This document shows positions 24,708-33,620 of a DNA stretch of 64,000 nucleotides, one piece after another (within the stretch, counting starts at the first letter, position 1; every line of letters starts with the position of its first letter). A program made the translations under genes and the position numbers. The notes beneath the pieces are model-generated. The model did no database searches, was not told the DNA's origin, and saw only the letters and a list, made by a program, of their open reading frames with translations. Source of the stretch: Flavobacteriia bacterium (GTDB lineage: Bacteria; Bacteroidota; Bacteroidia; Flavobacteriales_D; Crocinitomicaceae); the NCBI GenBank assembly GCA_009924735.1, contig RFQZ01000002.1:1-64000 (forward strand). Direction: 5' to 3'.

Positions 24708-25666
24708 TAATTTCCAGTGCTATAGATTCTATTTCGTTTTAACCAAGGGATGCTGTTTCCATTTGTAGATCCTTTGGTTGGAATCTGTAATTCTAGGAAT
24801 ACTTCATGTGATCCATTCGAATAGTTGGCAATTTTTGAAAGGGTATAATCGTAGGCATAACCAAATTTTAAAGGACCAACTTGACCACCAATCAGGCCAA
24901 CAACTTCCGAATTGTTTCGGTAAGAACCGCCAATCCAAAAATGTTTATTGAAAGTGAACAACAAGGAAGCGTCAAATTGGTAAACCCCTGATTCTATAAC
25001 CTGTCCCATAAAAACAGGTTTAATTCCAAAGTTCTTCTTAATTTGAAAGTGATACCCAGCTAGAAAGTAATAATGACGTACCAATGGATTGTGAATGGTT
25101 GAATCAAAATTGTAAAGGTCGCGACTTAATTGAACCATGTTGTGACAAGATATTCCTACAAAAGCACGGTCTTTAAAATGATAAAACACCCCTGCATTTG
25201 CATCAGGAACGAATTGGTTGTTATAACCTCTTATCACCGCTGGATCATTGTCTAAGTAAGTGTCAAGCTTGTTGATGTCAATGAAATGTTGCGTTAACGA
25301 AACCCCTAAACCAAGTCCCAACCGGTGGTCATTTTTTTTGTCCAACTGTAAATGGTATGCTCCACTGATGGTCAATCCGGTACGTCTGCTTGGCCCCGCC
25401 AAATCGTTGATTAACGTGCCCCCAATGCCCATTTTTTCAGCTATTTTCCCATGTGCTGTAATGAATTGTGTTGTAGGTGCTCCCGGAAAATTCGTCCACT
25501 GTTTCCTAAAATTGATTTGAATCGGAACGTATTCCTTCGACCCAGCGGCACCCGGGTTAAGCAGGTACTCATTAAACAAGTACTGTGAATTTAAAGAAAT
25601 TTGTTGCCCATTTGCTGCGCTGATGGTACAAGCAAGAATTCCAAGGGTTATGATAAATTGTTTCAT
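24707..25666 (-). CDS. PorP/SprF-family type IX secretion membrane protein
   Basis: The 319-residue protein has a signal peptide (AANGQQISLNSQYLFNEYLL at its junction) and the early block LNPGAAGSKEYVPIQINFRKQ, which is typical of PorP/SprF. The rest is an outer-membrane barrel. SprF-like proteins are needed for secretion and surface attachment of partner proteins with type B C-terminal domains, usually encoded next to them. Here the two upstream genes encode such cargo, so this protein is probably their dedicated partner. It overlaps the upstream SprB-like gene by 4 bases and the OmpA gene by 1. Confidence 0.9.
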   Translation of the reverse strand: MKQFIITLGILACTISAANGQQISLNSQYLFNEYLLNPGAAGSKEYVPIQINFRKQWTNFPGAPTTQFITAHGKIAEKMGIGGTLINDLAGPSRRTGLTISGAYHLQLDKKNDHRLGLGLGVSLTQHFIDINKLDTYLDNDPAVIRGYNNQFVPDANAGVFYHFKDRAFVGISCHNMVQLSRDLYNFDSTIHNPLVRHYYFLAGYHFQIKKNFGIKPVFMGQVIESGVYQFDASLLFTFNKHFWIGGSYRNNSEVVGLIGGQVGPLKFGYAYDYTLSKIANYSNGSHEVFLELQIPTKGSTNGNSIPWLKRNRIYSTGN

Positions 25667-28600
25667 TTTAAAATGGTAATAAATCCTGTAACCGCTTGTC
25701 GGTCTAGGTAATTTAAGTTAATGATGTAATAATACGTTCCGTTGGGAAGTGGATTGCTGCGATAGGTTCCGTCCCAAGGGGTGAACACATTTTCTTGGGA
25801 ATGAATTAGATTTCCCCAAATATTGAAGATCTTCATTTCAAATCCGGGATACAAATACATGTTATCGATCATCCACGCATCGTTAAAATTGTCTCCGTTC
25901 GGGGTGAAGCAGTTAACAGGCCGGATACAAGAAATTGGATTGATTGGAATCAATACAGAGTCAACGCCTGTACAGCCCAATGCATCGCTAACCGTGACCG
26001 TATAAATTTGATTGTAAAGGCTATCGTTGTTTGCGGTTGTAACGCCATTTCCCCAAGCGTAGGTGTAAGCGCCCACGCCTCCATTCCCATACGCAATTGC
26101 ACTTCCATCATGTTGGTCAAGGCAAGAGATTGTTACAACGTCGAAAGTTACGGTGACAGGTTCGGGTTGGATGATGGTTATGCTGATAGAATCTTGACAA
26201 TTTTTCTGGTCCGAAACCACCAAAGCGTATACGCCTGCCTCTAAATTATTTAAGTCTTCCGTTGTTTGAGCATTCGACCACAAGTACGAATAACTTGGAT
26301 TTCCTCCAGTGACCGTTACATCAATCGAAGCATCGGATCCCCCATTACAAGTAACCACCGAATTTACATAAGAAATGTTTAAAGAATCAGGTTGCGAAAC
26401 AGTGAAAAAATACTCGTAAAAACACCCATTGGAATCGGTAATTTCAACTTGATAGGTGTCGTATGGAAAGCCATTTAAGTCTTCTGTTTGTGCCGACAAT
26501 GCAAAGGTTGAATTAAACCATGTAAAGTCATAGGGAGGTGTACCGCCGGAAGTAGTCATGTCCACTATCCCATCCGATAAACCATAACAAGTTACAGGGG
26601 TTATCGTGTCATTCGTGGTTAGGGCAAGGGGTTGGATTACAAAAGCAGAATCCGCATTCGTACAACCGTTGGCATCGGTAATTACAAACGAATAACTGCC
26701 TGCCGTTAATCCTGTATTGTTTATGGTTGTATCTCCGTTCGACCACAAAATGTCAAACGGACTGCTTCCGCCTGAAACCGTCAATAAAATCTGACCGTCA
26801 CTTCCATCGCGGCATTTGACGTCTTGTACGAAATAGGAGTGCGTTAATGGCGCGTTGGGTTGGGTTAGCGTGAGCGAGTCGTTGGCAACGCATCCGTGTG
26901 CATCGGAAACCGTTACCGAATACATTCCTGAAGGGATTAACATCAAATCCTCTGAAGTCATTCCGTTGCTCCAAATCTGGCTGTAAGGCTGCGTTCCTCC
27001 TGAAATGGTAAGGTTTATGGATCCCGTGCTGTCCCCAAAACAAAGAATGTTCACTCCGGATAAAGAAGTAGCCAACAAGGTTGGTTGACTGACCGTAAAG
27101 GTGTCACTTATCAAACACCCTTGGGCGTCTAAAACGTTAAATCCATATTGATCCGCCGGGATTGAATCCAAATCTTGCGTGTAAGCACTCAATGAATAAA
27201 GGCTGTTGTTCCAACTGTATGTATAAGGTTGTGTTCCCCCTAATACCGTTGTGTTAATTGACCCATCATTAAAACCAAAACAGCTCGCATCCACAATGAT
27301 TTGGGTAATGGTCAAAGGTGCATTCGGTTGAAGCACAATGGCCGTCCCATTTAAATTACAATTGTTGGCATCGGTAAGGGTGAAACTGTAGGTTCCTGCA
27401 ATCAAGTTCTGAATGGAAGCGGTATTCTGTCCACTTAACCAGTTGTATTGGTATGGCTGCGTTCCTCCTGATGCTGAAAGGGTGACCTGCCCCGTACTGT
27501 TCCCAAAACATGCGACATGTATAACAGCGGTTGAAGCACTTAAAGGAAGCAGGGGTTGAGAAATCACTTGGGACAATTGGTCTACGCATCCATTGGCATC
27601 TGTAATGACGACTGTAAAAGTATCTGCAGAGATGCCATTTAAATCTTGTTGATTAGAAATCACTTGACCTGAGGCATTGCTCCAACTGTATACATAAGGA
27701 AAACTTCCACCCCCAACACTTAGGTTGATGGATCCATCGTTGCCACCAAAACAATTTACATTGGTGTAAGTAAGGGATGATACTAAATCACTGGGTTGTG
27801 TAACTGTAGCATTGGCGGTGAAAACACATCCATTGGCATCTTGTATCTGTACCGAATAGTTATCAGAGACCACATTGGGTAGCGTAGCGGCGTTGATCCC
27901 AAAGACCGATTGTGAATTGTTCCAAACGTAGGAATAAGGAGCCGTTCCTCCACTCACACTTACGTTTGCAATGCCATTTGAAAAACCATAACAGCTCACA
28001 TTGGTAACATTCGTTGTTGCTGAGATTGCAGCGGGTTGTGAAATGGAATAATTTGAACTTTTTGTACACCCTTTACTGTCTGTAATGGTTAATGCATAAG
28101 CCCCTGATGGCAATCCAGTAATGTCCTCATTGTTGTTTCCATTTGACCAAACAAAAGCATAGGGAGGCGTACCGCCCCAGGTCAAAACGTCTATGGTTCC
28201 GTTGGATCCTCCATAACATGATGAATTTGTAATCAATCCTTGGTTGTCCAGCGCTTGAATGGGTTGAGTGAGTGTGAAGGGCGTATTTAACGTGCATCCA
28301 TGATTATCCGTTAAATGTACCACATAGGTTCCCGCAAAAAGACCGTTTACGTCTTCAGTTAACGCAACCACGTTGCCAATGGCGTTGGTCCAAGAATATG
28401 TGTACGGAGCAGTACCCCCTGTGGAAGTAATGTTGATGGCCCCTGTGTTGCCATTGTAGCAGTTAACATTTGTCAAAGCGCCTGTGGTTGCCAATGGATT
28501 TGGAGCGGATACAACGAAGGCGCCATTTACAGAACAACCTGAAACATTGTCGATAACGTTTACCGTATAGGTTCCGACCGCCAAGGCGGGATTGTATGCA

Positions 28601-28797
28601 TTGTTCACGCCATTCGACCACGACAATGAATAGTTACCACTTCCTCCAGCGATTGAAACTTGAGCCGTACCGTTGTTGAAGCCATAGCAACTCACGTTGG
28701 TTCCAGTCATGGTTAGCGAAGGACAAGGCGGTGGAGTGATTCCTGCCTGTAAGGACTGGAATAAAAACAAGGCCGTAAATAAAAGAATTTGCTTCAT
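25663..28797 (-). CDS. SprB-like surface adhesin 1 (12 SprB repeats, T9SS type B sorting domain)
   Basis: The 1044-residue protein has a signal peptide (to about residue 18), then about 12 SprB repeats of 75-90 residues. Each follows a plan of N-V-x-C-Y/F-G-x-x-x-G, then GG-x-x-PY-x-Y-x-W, then AG-x-Y-x-V-x-V-x-D-x-x-GC and QP. The last ~88 residues (CFTPNGDNFNDAW, NIWGNLIHS, NGTYYYIINL) are a type B C-terminal domain for T9SS export. SprB in Flavobacterium johnsoniae is the mobile adhesin of gliding, but this protein is far shorter, so a role in gliding is only possible. It lies 3 bases after its paralogue and overlaps the sprF-like gene. Confidence 0.9.
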   Translation of the reverse strand: MKQILLFTALFLFQSLQAGITPPPCPSLTMTGTNVSCYGFNNGTAQVSIAGGSGNYSLSWSNGVNNAYNPALAVGTYTVNVIDNVSGCSVNGAFVVSAPNPLATTGALTNVNCYNGNTGAINITSTGGTAPYTYSWTNAIGNVVALTEDVNGLFAGTYVVHLTDNHGCTLNTPFTLTQPIQALDNQGLITNSSCYGGSNGTIDVLTWGGTPPYAFVWSNGNNNEDITGLPSGAYALTITDSKGCTKSSNYSISQPAAISATTNVTNVSCYGFSNGIANVSVSGGTAPYSYVWNNSQSVFGINAATLPNVVSDNYSVQIQDANGCVFTANATVTQPSDLVSSLTYTNVNCFGGNDGSINLSVGGGSFPYVYSWSNASGQVISNQQDLNGISADTFTVVITDANGCVDQLSQVISQPLLPLSASTAVIHVACFGNSTGQVTLSASGGTQPYQYNWLSGQNTASIQNLIAGTYSFTLTDANNCNLNGTAIVLQPNAPLTITQIIVDASCFGFNDGSINTTVLGGTQPYTYSWNNSLYSLSAYTQDLDSIPADQYGFNVLDAQGCLISDTFTVSQPTLLATSLSGVNILCFGDSTGSINLTISGGTQPYSQIWSNGMTSEDLMLIPSGMYSVTVSDAHGCVANDSLTLTQPNAPLTHSYFVQDVKCRDGSDGQILLTVSGGSSPFDILWSNGDTTINNTGLTAGSYSFVITDANGCTNADSAFVIQPLALTTNDTITPVTCYGLSDGIVDMTTSGGTPPYDFTWFNSTFALSAQTEDLNGFPYDTYQVEITDSNGCFYEYFFTVSQPDSLNISYVNSVVTCNGGSDASIDVTVTGGNPSYSYLWSNAQTTEDLNNLEAGVYALVVSDQKNCQDSISITIIQPEPVTVTFDVVTISCLDQHDGSAIAYGNGGVGAYTYAWGNGVTTANNDSLYNQIYTVTVSDALGCTGVDSVLIPINPISCIRPVNCFTPNGDNFNDAWMIDNMYLYPGFEMKIFNIWGNLIHSQENVFTPWDGTYRSNPLPNGTYYYIINLNYLDRQAVTGFITILK

Positions 28798-28800
28798 GTA

Positions 28801-31800
28801 TTATCGAATGAGGGTCAAAGTACCCGTAAGTTTGGTTTGTGAGATATCGTATAAATCAATGATATAATAATATACTTCAGAAGGCAATGGATTTCCACGA
28901 TAACTTCCATCCCAAGGTGTGTATGTTCCTTTTGAAGAGAATAAAAGATTTCCCCACCTGTTGTAAACTTGAATCAATGCCTCTGGGTAAAGATGCATGT
29001 TATCCAATACCCATGTATCATTGTATAAATCCCCATTCGGTGTTATCGTATTCGGAGGCGTGATACAAGGCATTTCACTTTCTGCAATAACCACCGTCAA
29101 TGACATGGTACACATTTGGTTGTCTGTGATGGTAATTGAATATGCACCACTCGTTAAATCCGTTAAGTCTTCATTCGTATTTCCATTGCTCCATTGGTAA
29201 GCATATGGCTGAGAACCTCCGATAACGGTTAGGGCAATGGATCCATCTGATTGGTCTACACAACTTACATTGATGGAATTAAATGAAGTTTGTATGGCCG
29301 TAGGCTGTGTCACCTCCGTAACCATTGAATCAATACAACCATTGGAGTCCATTACGATGGCAGTATAAATACCTGCAACAACATTGTTGAGGTCTTGGGT
29401 ACTTTGACCATTGCTCCAATTGTAGGTGTAAGGTTGGGTTGCACCGCTTACCGTTAGATCAACGGCTCCAGTTGAATCAGCAAAACAAAGGTTCGCTGTT
29501 GTTACGTTTGTCAAGGTAAAGTCTGTCGGTTGGGTCATGGTAACAATCGTATCAACCACACATTGATTTGCATCGGTTATTTTGAAGTAATAATCCCCAA
29601 TCGCAATTGAATCCAACGTTTCACTTGGATTGTTTAACAAGATGTTGTTTTGATTACCCCAATTGAAATAATAGGGTTGTGTACCACCGGAAATTGAATA
29701 TTGAATGGTTCCATCTGTGTACCCATAACATAGGGGTTGGGTGATGGAAATGCTCAATCCTAAGCCTTGGTTGGGTTGGGAAACCACAGCGCCTGAAAAC
29801 GCAGTACATCCGTTCGCATCGGTAACCGTTACAGAATAGACTCCAGCTCCTAATTGATCGATGTTCGGAGTGTTGTCTCCTGTACTCCAGGCATATGTGT
29901 AAGGAGAAACACCTCCATTTACCATCGTATTTACATAGCCGGTGCTGTCATTGAAACACTTAACTTCATTTGCATAGGTACTAACAGAAACCAAAGAGGC
30001 AGGTTCCAAAATAGATGTAGAATACGTCAGTGGACAACCGTTAGCATCTGTTATATTTACAGAATATCCTCCCGCAGCCAATGCGTTTACATCTTGACCT
30101 ATTGAACCTGTAGACCATGTATATTGATAAGGATTCACACCACCAGTAACACTTAAATCAATTTGACCGGTTGAATTGCCCTGACACAATACATTCGTAT
30201 TGTTGCTATTGGCAACCAAAGCCATTGGTTGGGTAAGGGTTGTGTTGGCAGTGGTGCTGCAACCTTTCGCATCCGTGATTTGTGTCGTGTAGGTTCCAAT
30301 GGGTAAATTCGAAAGGTCTTCATTTTGTGTAGCGAAGATGAATAAATTTTGGTTGTTCCATTGTGATGCATACGGTGCTGTACCTCCGGAAATGGTTGCA
30401 TTAATGGAACCTGTTTGATTGCCAAAGCAATCTACCATTAGAGGTGCCAATGCCACCGATAAAGGTCCGATAGGTTGGGTTATGGTTGCATTGTTGTTTG
30501 CCGTACAACCTTTGTTATCTGTTACGGTTAATGTATAATTTCCAGCAATTCCATTTGAGAGGTTGGGGTTGACGGTGCCGTTTGACCATGCGTATGAATA
30601 AGGTGCTGAACCGCCTGAAACAGAACTTGCAATAGACCCTGTAGCGTTTCCAAAACAGGCCACCGGACTTGGAGTTAATGCGATGCTTAATGCTGAATTC
30701 GGTTGTGTAAGCGTGTAGTTGTAAGTTGCAGTACAATTGGCAATGTCCGTTACAACCAATGAATAAGCACCCGCCGCCAAGTTATTCGCTTGGTTTACAT
30801 TGGTACCATTGGACCAAGCATAGAGGTAAGGAGACGTTCCCCCTGTAATTTGTGGGTTGATGACACCTGTGGTTGCTCCAAAACAATTGATGTTTGTTAA
30901 AATGGGTTGCGATGAAATCGGCGCCAAGGGTTGTGTAAGGGTATTGCTCATCGTGGCAACACAACCATTGTTGTCAACCACGGTAATGGAATAGCTTCCG
31001 GCAGGAATGTTTGTGTAGTCTTGTGTGGTTACTGGAATAAGAACATTATTTGCATTGGTCCATTGATAGCTATAGTTTGCGGTACCACCTGTCACCGAGA
31101 TGTCTATGGCTCCTGTAGAAGCATTGTAACAAGGAATGTTTGTCAACGCGGCGCTGAGTTGAAGGGGTGCGTTGGGTTGGGTAACGGTATAGGTTTGAAT
31201 GTCTGTGCAATTGTTCGCATCGGTAATGGTTAAGGTGTAATTTCCTGCGATTACATTTACTAAATCTTCGGTAACTGCTCCATTGCTCCATTGAAACTGG
31301 TAGGGCAAAGATCCACCTTGGGTGTTCACAAAAATATCGGCGTCGCTTCCATTGAAACATGCGATGGTACCTACGGATGCGGTTTGCACGATGTCACTTG
31401 GCGCATTGATGGTTGCACTCGAGGAAGTCGTACATCCGTTGTCATCTGTGACGGTAACATTGTAGGAACCGACGGCTAAATTCGCCAAATCCTCACTGGT
31501 ACTTCCATTGTTCCAATTGTAGCTATAGGGTAGGGTTCCGCCAGCAAGGGTAGCGTCAATGCTTCCATTGCTTCCAATGGCAGGAATGGTGAAAGAGGGG
31601 GTACATTGTGTAGAGGAACACCAATCAATTCCAAACCAATAGGCACCGCAAGGGTACCAGAAATCGATGCAAATGGAAGGGACATAAATGGCAGGGGTAA
31701 TTTGTACGGCAGGAATCTCAAAGCCAAAAGCCAGGGCACTCATTAAAAAATCAAAACTTACGACATCATAGGTGTGGTTCGTTATTTGACCGTTTATGGT

Positions 31801-32925
31801 GTAGGTAGGCGTGATGTTAAGCGTTTCGAAATAACATGGAAATTGGAACTCAAGGTTATTCCCGACCGGAAAATTTATAATGCTTGAAGTGGCCCATGCG
31901 GACGCAGCATTTGTACTGGGATCAACGATGCGGTAATACACCGGGACCGGAAATTGAAAGGAAACGTAAACGGTTGGGTCAAAATTGAAACATTGGTTGT
32001 TGGTGATGTTTGCGTCAAAACTACAGTCGAAAAAATTCCATGAAACGGTTGCGATTCCAAATAAGTCCTGTTCTCCCGCGAGGTTTTCAAAAAAGACACT
32101 CACATAGGGAATATCCATCGCCCCAATTAAATCAAACACGTTAAGGTTTAAATTAAAATAGGTGGAGTCACCACAAGCGTCCAATTCCAATCCATTGATT
32201 TCGCTGGTTGTGCTTACATAAGGAATGGTTAACGCTCCAGAAAGTCCGTAATCACCCAAGGCATCCGGAAGGTAATAAGGAAAGAATGCTTGAGAAAACA
32301 AAGGAGGGGAACCAAAAGCGGACAACATGGATACGCCATTTGCATTGATGGTAACAAGGTTGATGGTTAACAAACCTGTATTGAAAGCCGGGATGATTGG
32401 AAAGGTCCCGCAACTGAATACACAAACCGTTGCGCTCGCTGAGGCACCCAATTGGAAATACAAATCCCAAGTGGCTTCTCCCATGGAGGGATAAAAGGAC
32501 TGAATATTCGCGCTTGGATCTAAAGTATAAGAAGTGTTCACTACAACGGTATCTCCTTGGTCGTAGGTGTTGTCTGATGGGGTTACAACCGTTGCATCAA
32601 TCGGATAATCTACATTCACCGTTCCGGTGGTAAAACCGTGCAGTCCGATCTCACTTCCAATCACTCCGGAAATGGCTCCTGACAAGGCTGCGCCAAACGA
32701 AAATCCTGCGACACTTCCAATCATGGCATTGCCTGTATTGAAAGACGTGTTCCAAGGAACGTCAAAAAGCGTAATGTCTTGGTCTATGGAAAAAGGCGCG
32801 AAAGAAGGACCCCACATGTTTTGGTTGGAGGTGCTAAAAGGAACGTAGTGATTTATGGTTTGTTGGGCGAACAAACTCAATGGTGACAACAATAAAAGCA
32901 CCAAAAGCAGTCTAACTCTATTCAT
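28801..32925 (-). CDS. SprB-like surface adhesin 2 (unique N-terminal region, ~10 SprB repeats, type B sorting domain)
   Basis: The 1374-residue protein has a signal peptide ending at LSLFAQ. Residues ~22-440 are a unique, aromatic-rich region that I do not recognise. Residues ~445-1280 hold about ten SprB repeats (for instance NIPCYNASTGAIDISVTGG) after one degenerate unit lacking the cysteine. The C-terminal ~90 residues (ITPNGDLYNDTWVLDNMHL, YNRWGNLLFSS, TPWDGSYRGNPLP) are a type B sorting domain closely similar to that of the next gene. The two adhesins are clearly paralogues. It overlaps the small secreted-protein gene upstream by 8 bases. Confidence 0.9.
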   Translation of the reverse strand: MNRVRLLLVLLLLSPLSLFAQQTINHYVPFSTSNQNMWGPSFAPFSIDQDITLFDVPWNTSFNTGNAMIGSVAGFSFGAALSGAISGVIGSEIGLHGFTTGTVNVDYPIDATVVTPSDNTYDQGDTVVVNTSYTLDPSANIQSFYPSMGEATWDLYFQLGASASATVCVFSCGTFPIIPAFNTGLLTINLVTINANGVSMLSAFGSPPLFSQAFFPYYLPDALGDYGLSGALTIPYVSTTSEINGLELDACGDSTYFNLNLNVFDLIGAMDIPYVSVFFENLAGEQDLFGIATVSWNFFDCSFDANITNNQCFNFDPTVYVSFQFPVPVYYRIVDPSTNAASAWATSSIINFPVGNNLEFQFPCYFETLNITPTYTINGQITNHTYDVVSFDFLMSALAFGFEIPAVQITPAIYVPSICIDFWYPCGAYWFGIDWCSSTQCTPSFTIPAIGSNGSIDATLAGGTLPYSYNWNNGSTSEDLANLAVGSYNVTVTDDNGCTTSSSATINAPSDIVQTASVGTIACFNGSDADIFVNTQGGSLPYQFQWSNGAVTEDLVNVIAGNYTLTITDANNCTDIQTYTVTQPNAPLQLSAALTNIPCYNASTGAIDISVTGGTANYSYQWTNANNVLIPVTTQDYTNIPAGSYSITVVDNNGCVATMSNTLTQPLAPISSQPILTNINCFGATTGVINPQITGGTSPYLYAWSNGTNVNQANNLAAGAYSLVVTDIANCTATYNYTLTQPNSALSIALTPSPVACFGNATGSIASSVSGGSAPYSYAWSNGTVNPNLSNGIAGNYTLTVTDNKGCTANNNATITQPIGPLSVALAPLMVDCFGNQTGSINATISGGTAPYASQWNNQNLFIFATQNEDLSNLPIGTYTTQITDAKGCSTTANTTLTQPMALVANSNNTNVLCQGNSTGQIDLSVTGGVNPYQYTWSTGSIGQDVNALAAGGYSVNITDANGCPLTYSTSILEPASLVSVSTYANEVKCFNDSTGYVNTMVNGGVSPYTYAWSTGDNTPNIDQLGAGVYSVTVTDANGCTAFSGAVVSQPNQGLGLSISITQPLCYGYTDGTIQYSISGGTQPYYFNWGNQNNILLNNPSETLDSIAIGDYYFKITDANQCVVDTIVTMTQPTDFTLTNVTTANLCFADSTGAVDLTVSGATQPYTYNWSNGQSTQDLNNVVAGIYTAIVMDSNGCIDSMVTEVTQPTAIQTSFNSINVSCVDQSDGSIALTVIGGSQPYAYQWSNGNTNEDLTDLTSGAYSITITDNQMCTMSLTVVIAESEMPCITPPNTITPNGDLYNDTWVLDNMHLYPEALIQVYNRWGNLLFSSKGTYTPWDGSYRGNPLPSEVYYYIIDLYDISQTKLTGTLTLIR

Positions 32926-33448
32926 CGACTTTCATTTTGATGGATTTTACGATGGCCAGAATTTCAGGCTCTACGACCGCTTCGAACATTTGTGGAAAGG
33001 TGATACTTAACCATAAAGTATGATTCATGTCTCCGCAAAACACCATATACCTTACGTGAAGAACCTCGCTGGTGGTAAAGGTTGATTTAAAGAATTTTCC
33101 GGGAATGGCATGGTCAGAGGTGAAGTCTTTTTCTAAAACAGGAGTTAAGTTGTTTGCGGCATAAAACGCATCGGTCATCCCTGCGCACAGTCTTATGTAA
33201 TTTACATTTTCTACCATGGTCATAACCACGGAAGTTCCTGTGCTGAAATGCAAGTATCCATTAAAAGCTTCAGATTTTACAAAGCCTTCAGGTACGGTGA
33301 TTAATTTCAAATTCGCCGGGCATTGAGTCGGTTTCAGGTATTGGGAATTGTCAGCAGCCGAGTGTTGAATTGGCTCTTGGCCAAAAACCGCTCCGTTTGA
33401 TAAGGAAAGAAAAGACAGCAATGAAAATAAAAGTAAACGAAAGAACAT
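32918..33448 (-). CDS. Unrecognised small secreted protein heading the SprB-like operon
   Basis: I do not recognise this 176-residue protein with certainty. It has a signal peptide (to about residue 23) and three cysteines (C43, C88, C138). The predicted pattern, LKLITVPEGFVKSEAFNGY followed by alternating strands and a C-terminal helix ending in AIVKSIK, resembles the Mog1/PsbP-like fold seen in several secreted bacterial proteins, but this is a pattern guess. It has no T9SS tail and should stay periplasmic. Its position as first gene of a five-gene unit with two SprB-like adhesins, SprF and an OmpA protein suggests an accessory role in adhesin export or maturation. Confidence 0.75.
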   Translation of the reverse strand: MFFRLLLFSLLSFLSLSNGAVFGQEPIQHSAADNSQYLKPTQCPANLKLITVPEGFVKSEAFNGYLHFSTGTSVVMTMVENVNYIRLCAGMTDAFYAANNLTPVLEKDFTSDHAIPGKFFKSTFTTSEVLHVRYMVFCGDMNHTLWLSITFPQMFEAVVEPEILAIVKSIKMKVDE

Positions 33449-33620
33449 GGTAGTAGAAAGAAATTTTTGGTAAAGATAGAACTTAACTTCGTAAGAATGA
33501 GGTTATGCTTTTGTAAATCCGATTTAACCTAAACATAATTGATTTCATTCAAGAGTCCTAAAGGAGTTCCAACAATTTCAGCGATATTTGTAAACTTTAC
33601 CTAAGTTTCAAAAATTCCCT
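33449..33620. other. Divergent promoter region of the SprB-like operon and the giant adhesin
   Basis: These 172 bases separate two divergent surface-protein units. Leftward, TATCTTTA (33471-33478, minus strand) is one base off TAnnTTTG. Rightward, GATATTTG (about 33582-33589) is one base off. Neither has a clear -33 partner. No ORF or RNA gene is seen. Confidence 0.4.

Noticed and set aside
30931-31233. Long antisense frame inside the SprB-like gene (also others at 29854 and 31476)
   Set aside because: They arise from the repetitive codon pattern of the SprB repeats on the other strand, with no start signal or domain.
25663-32925. Regular repeats that might be taken for a CRISPR or satellite array
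   Set aside because: The period of ~230-270 bases is coding and each unit is an SprB protein repeat with varied codons; there is no short identical repeat with spacers.
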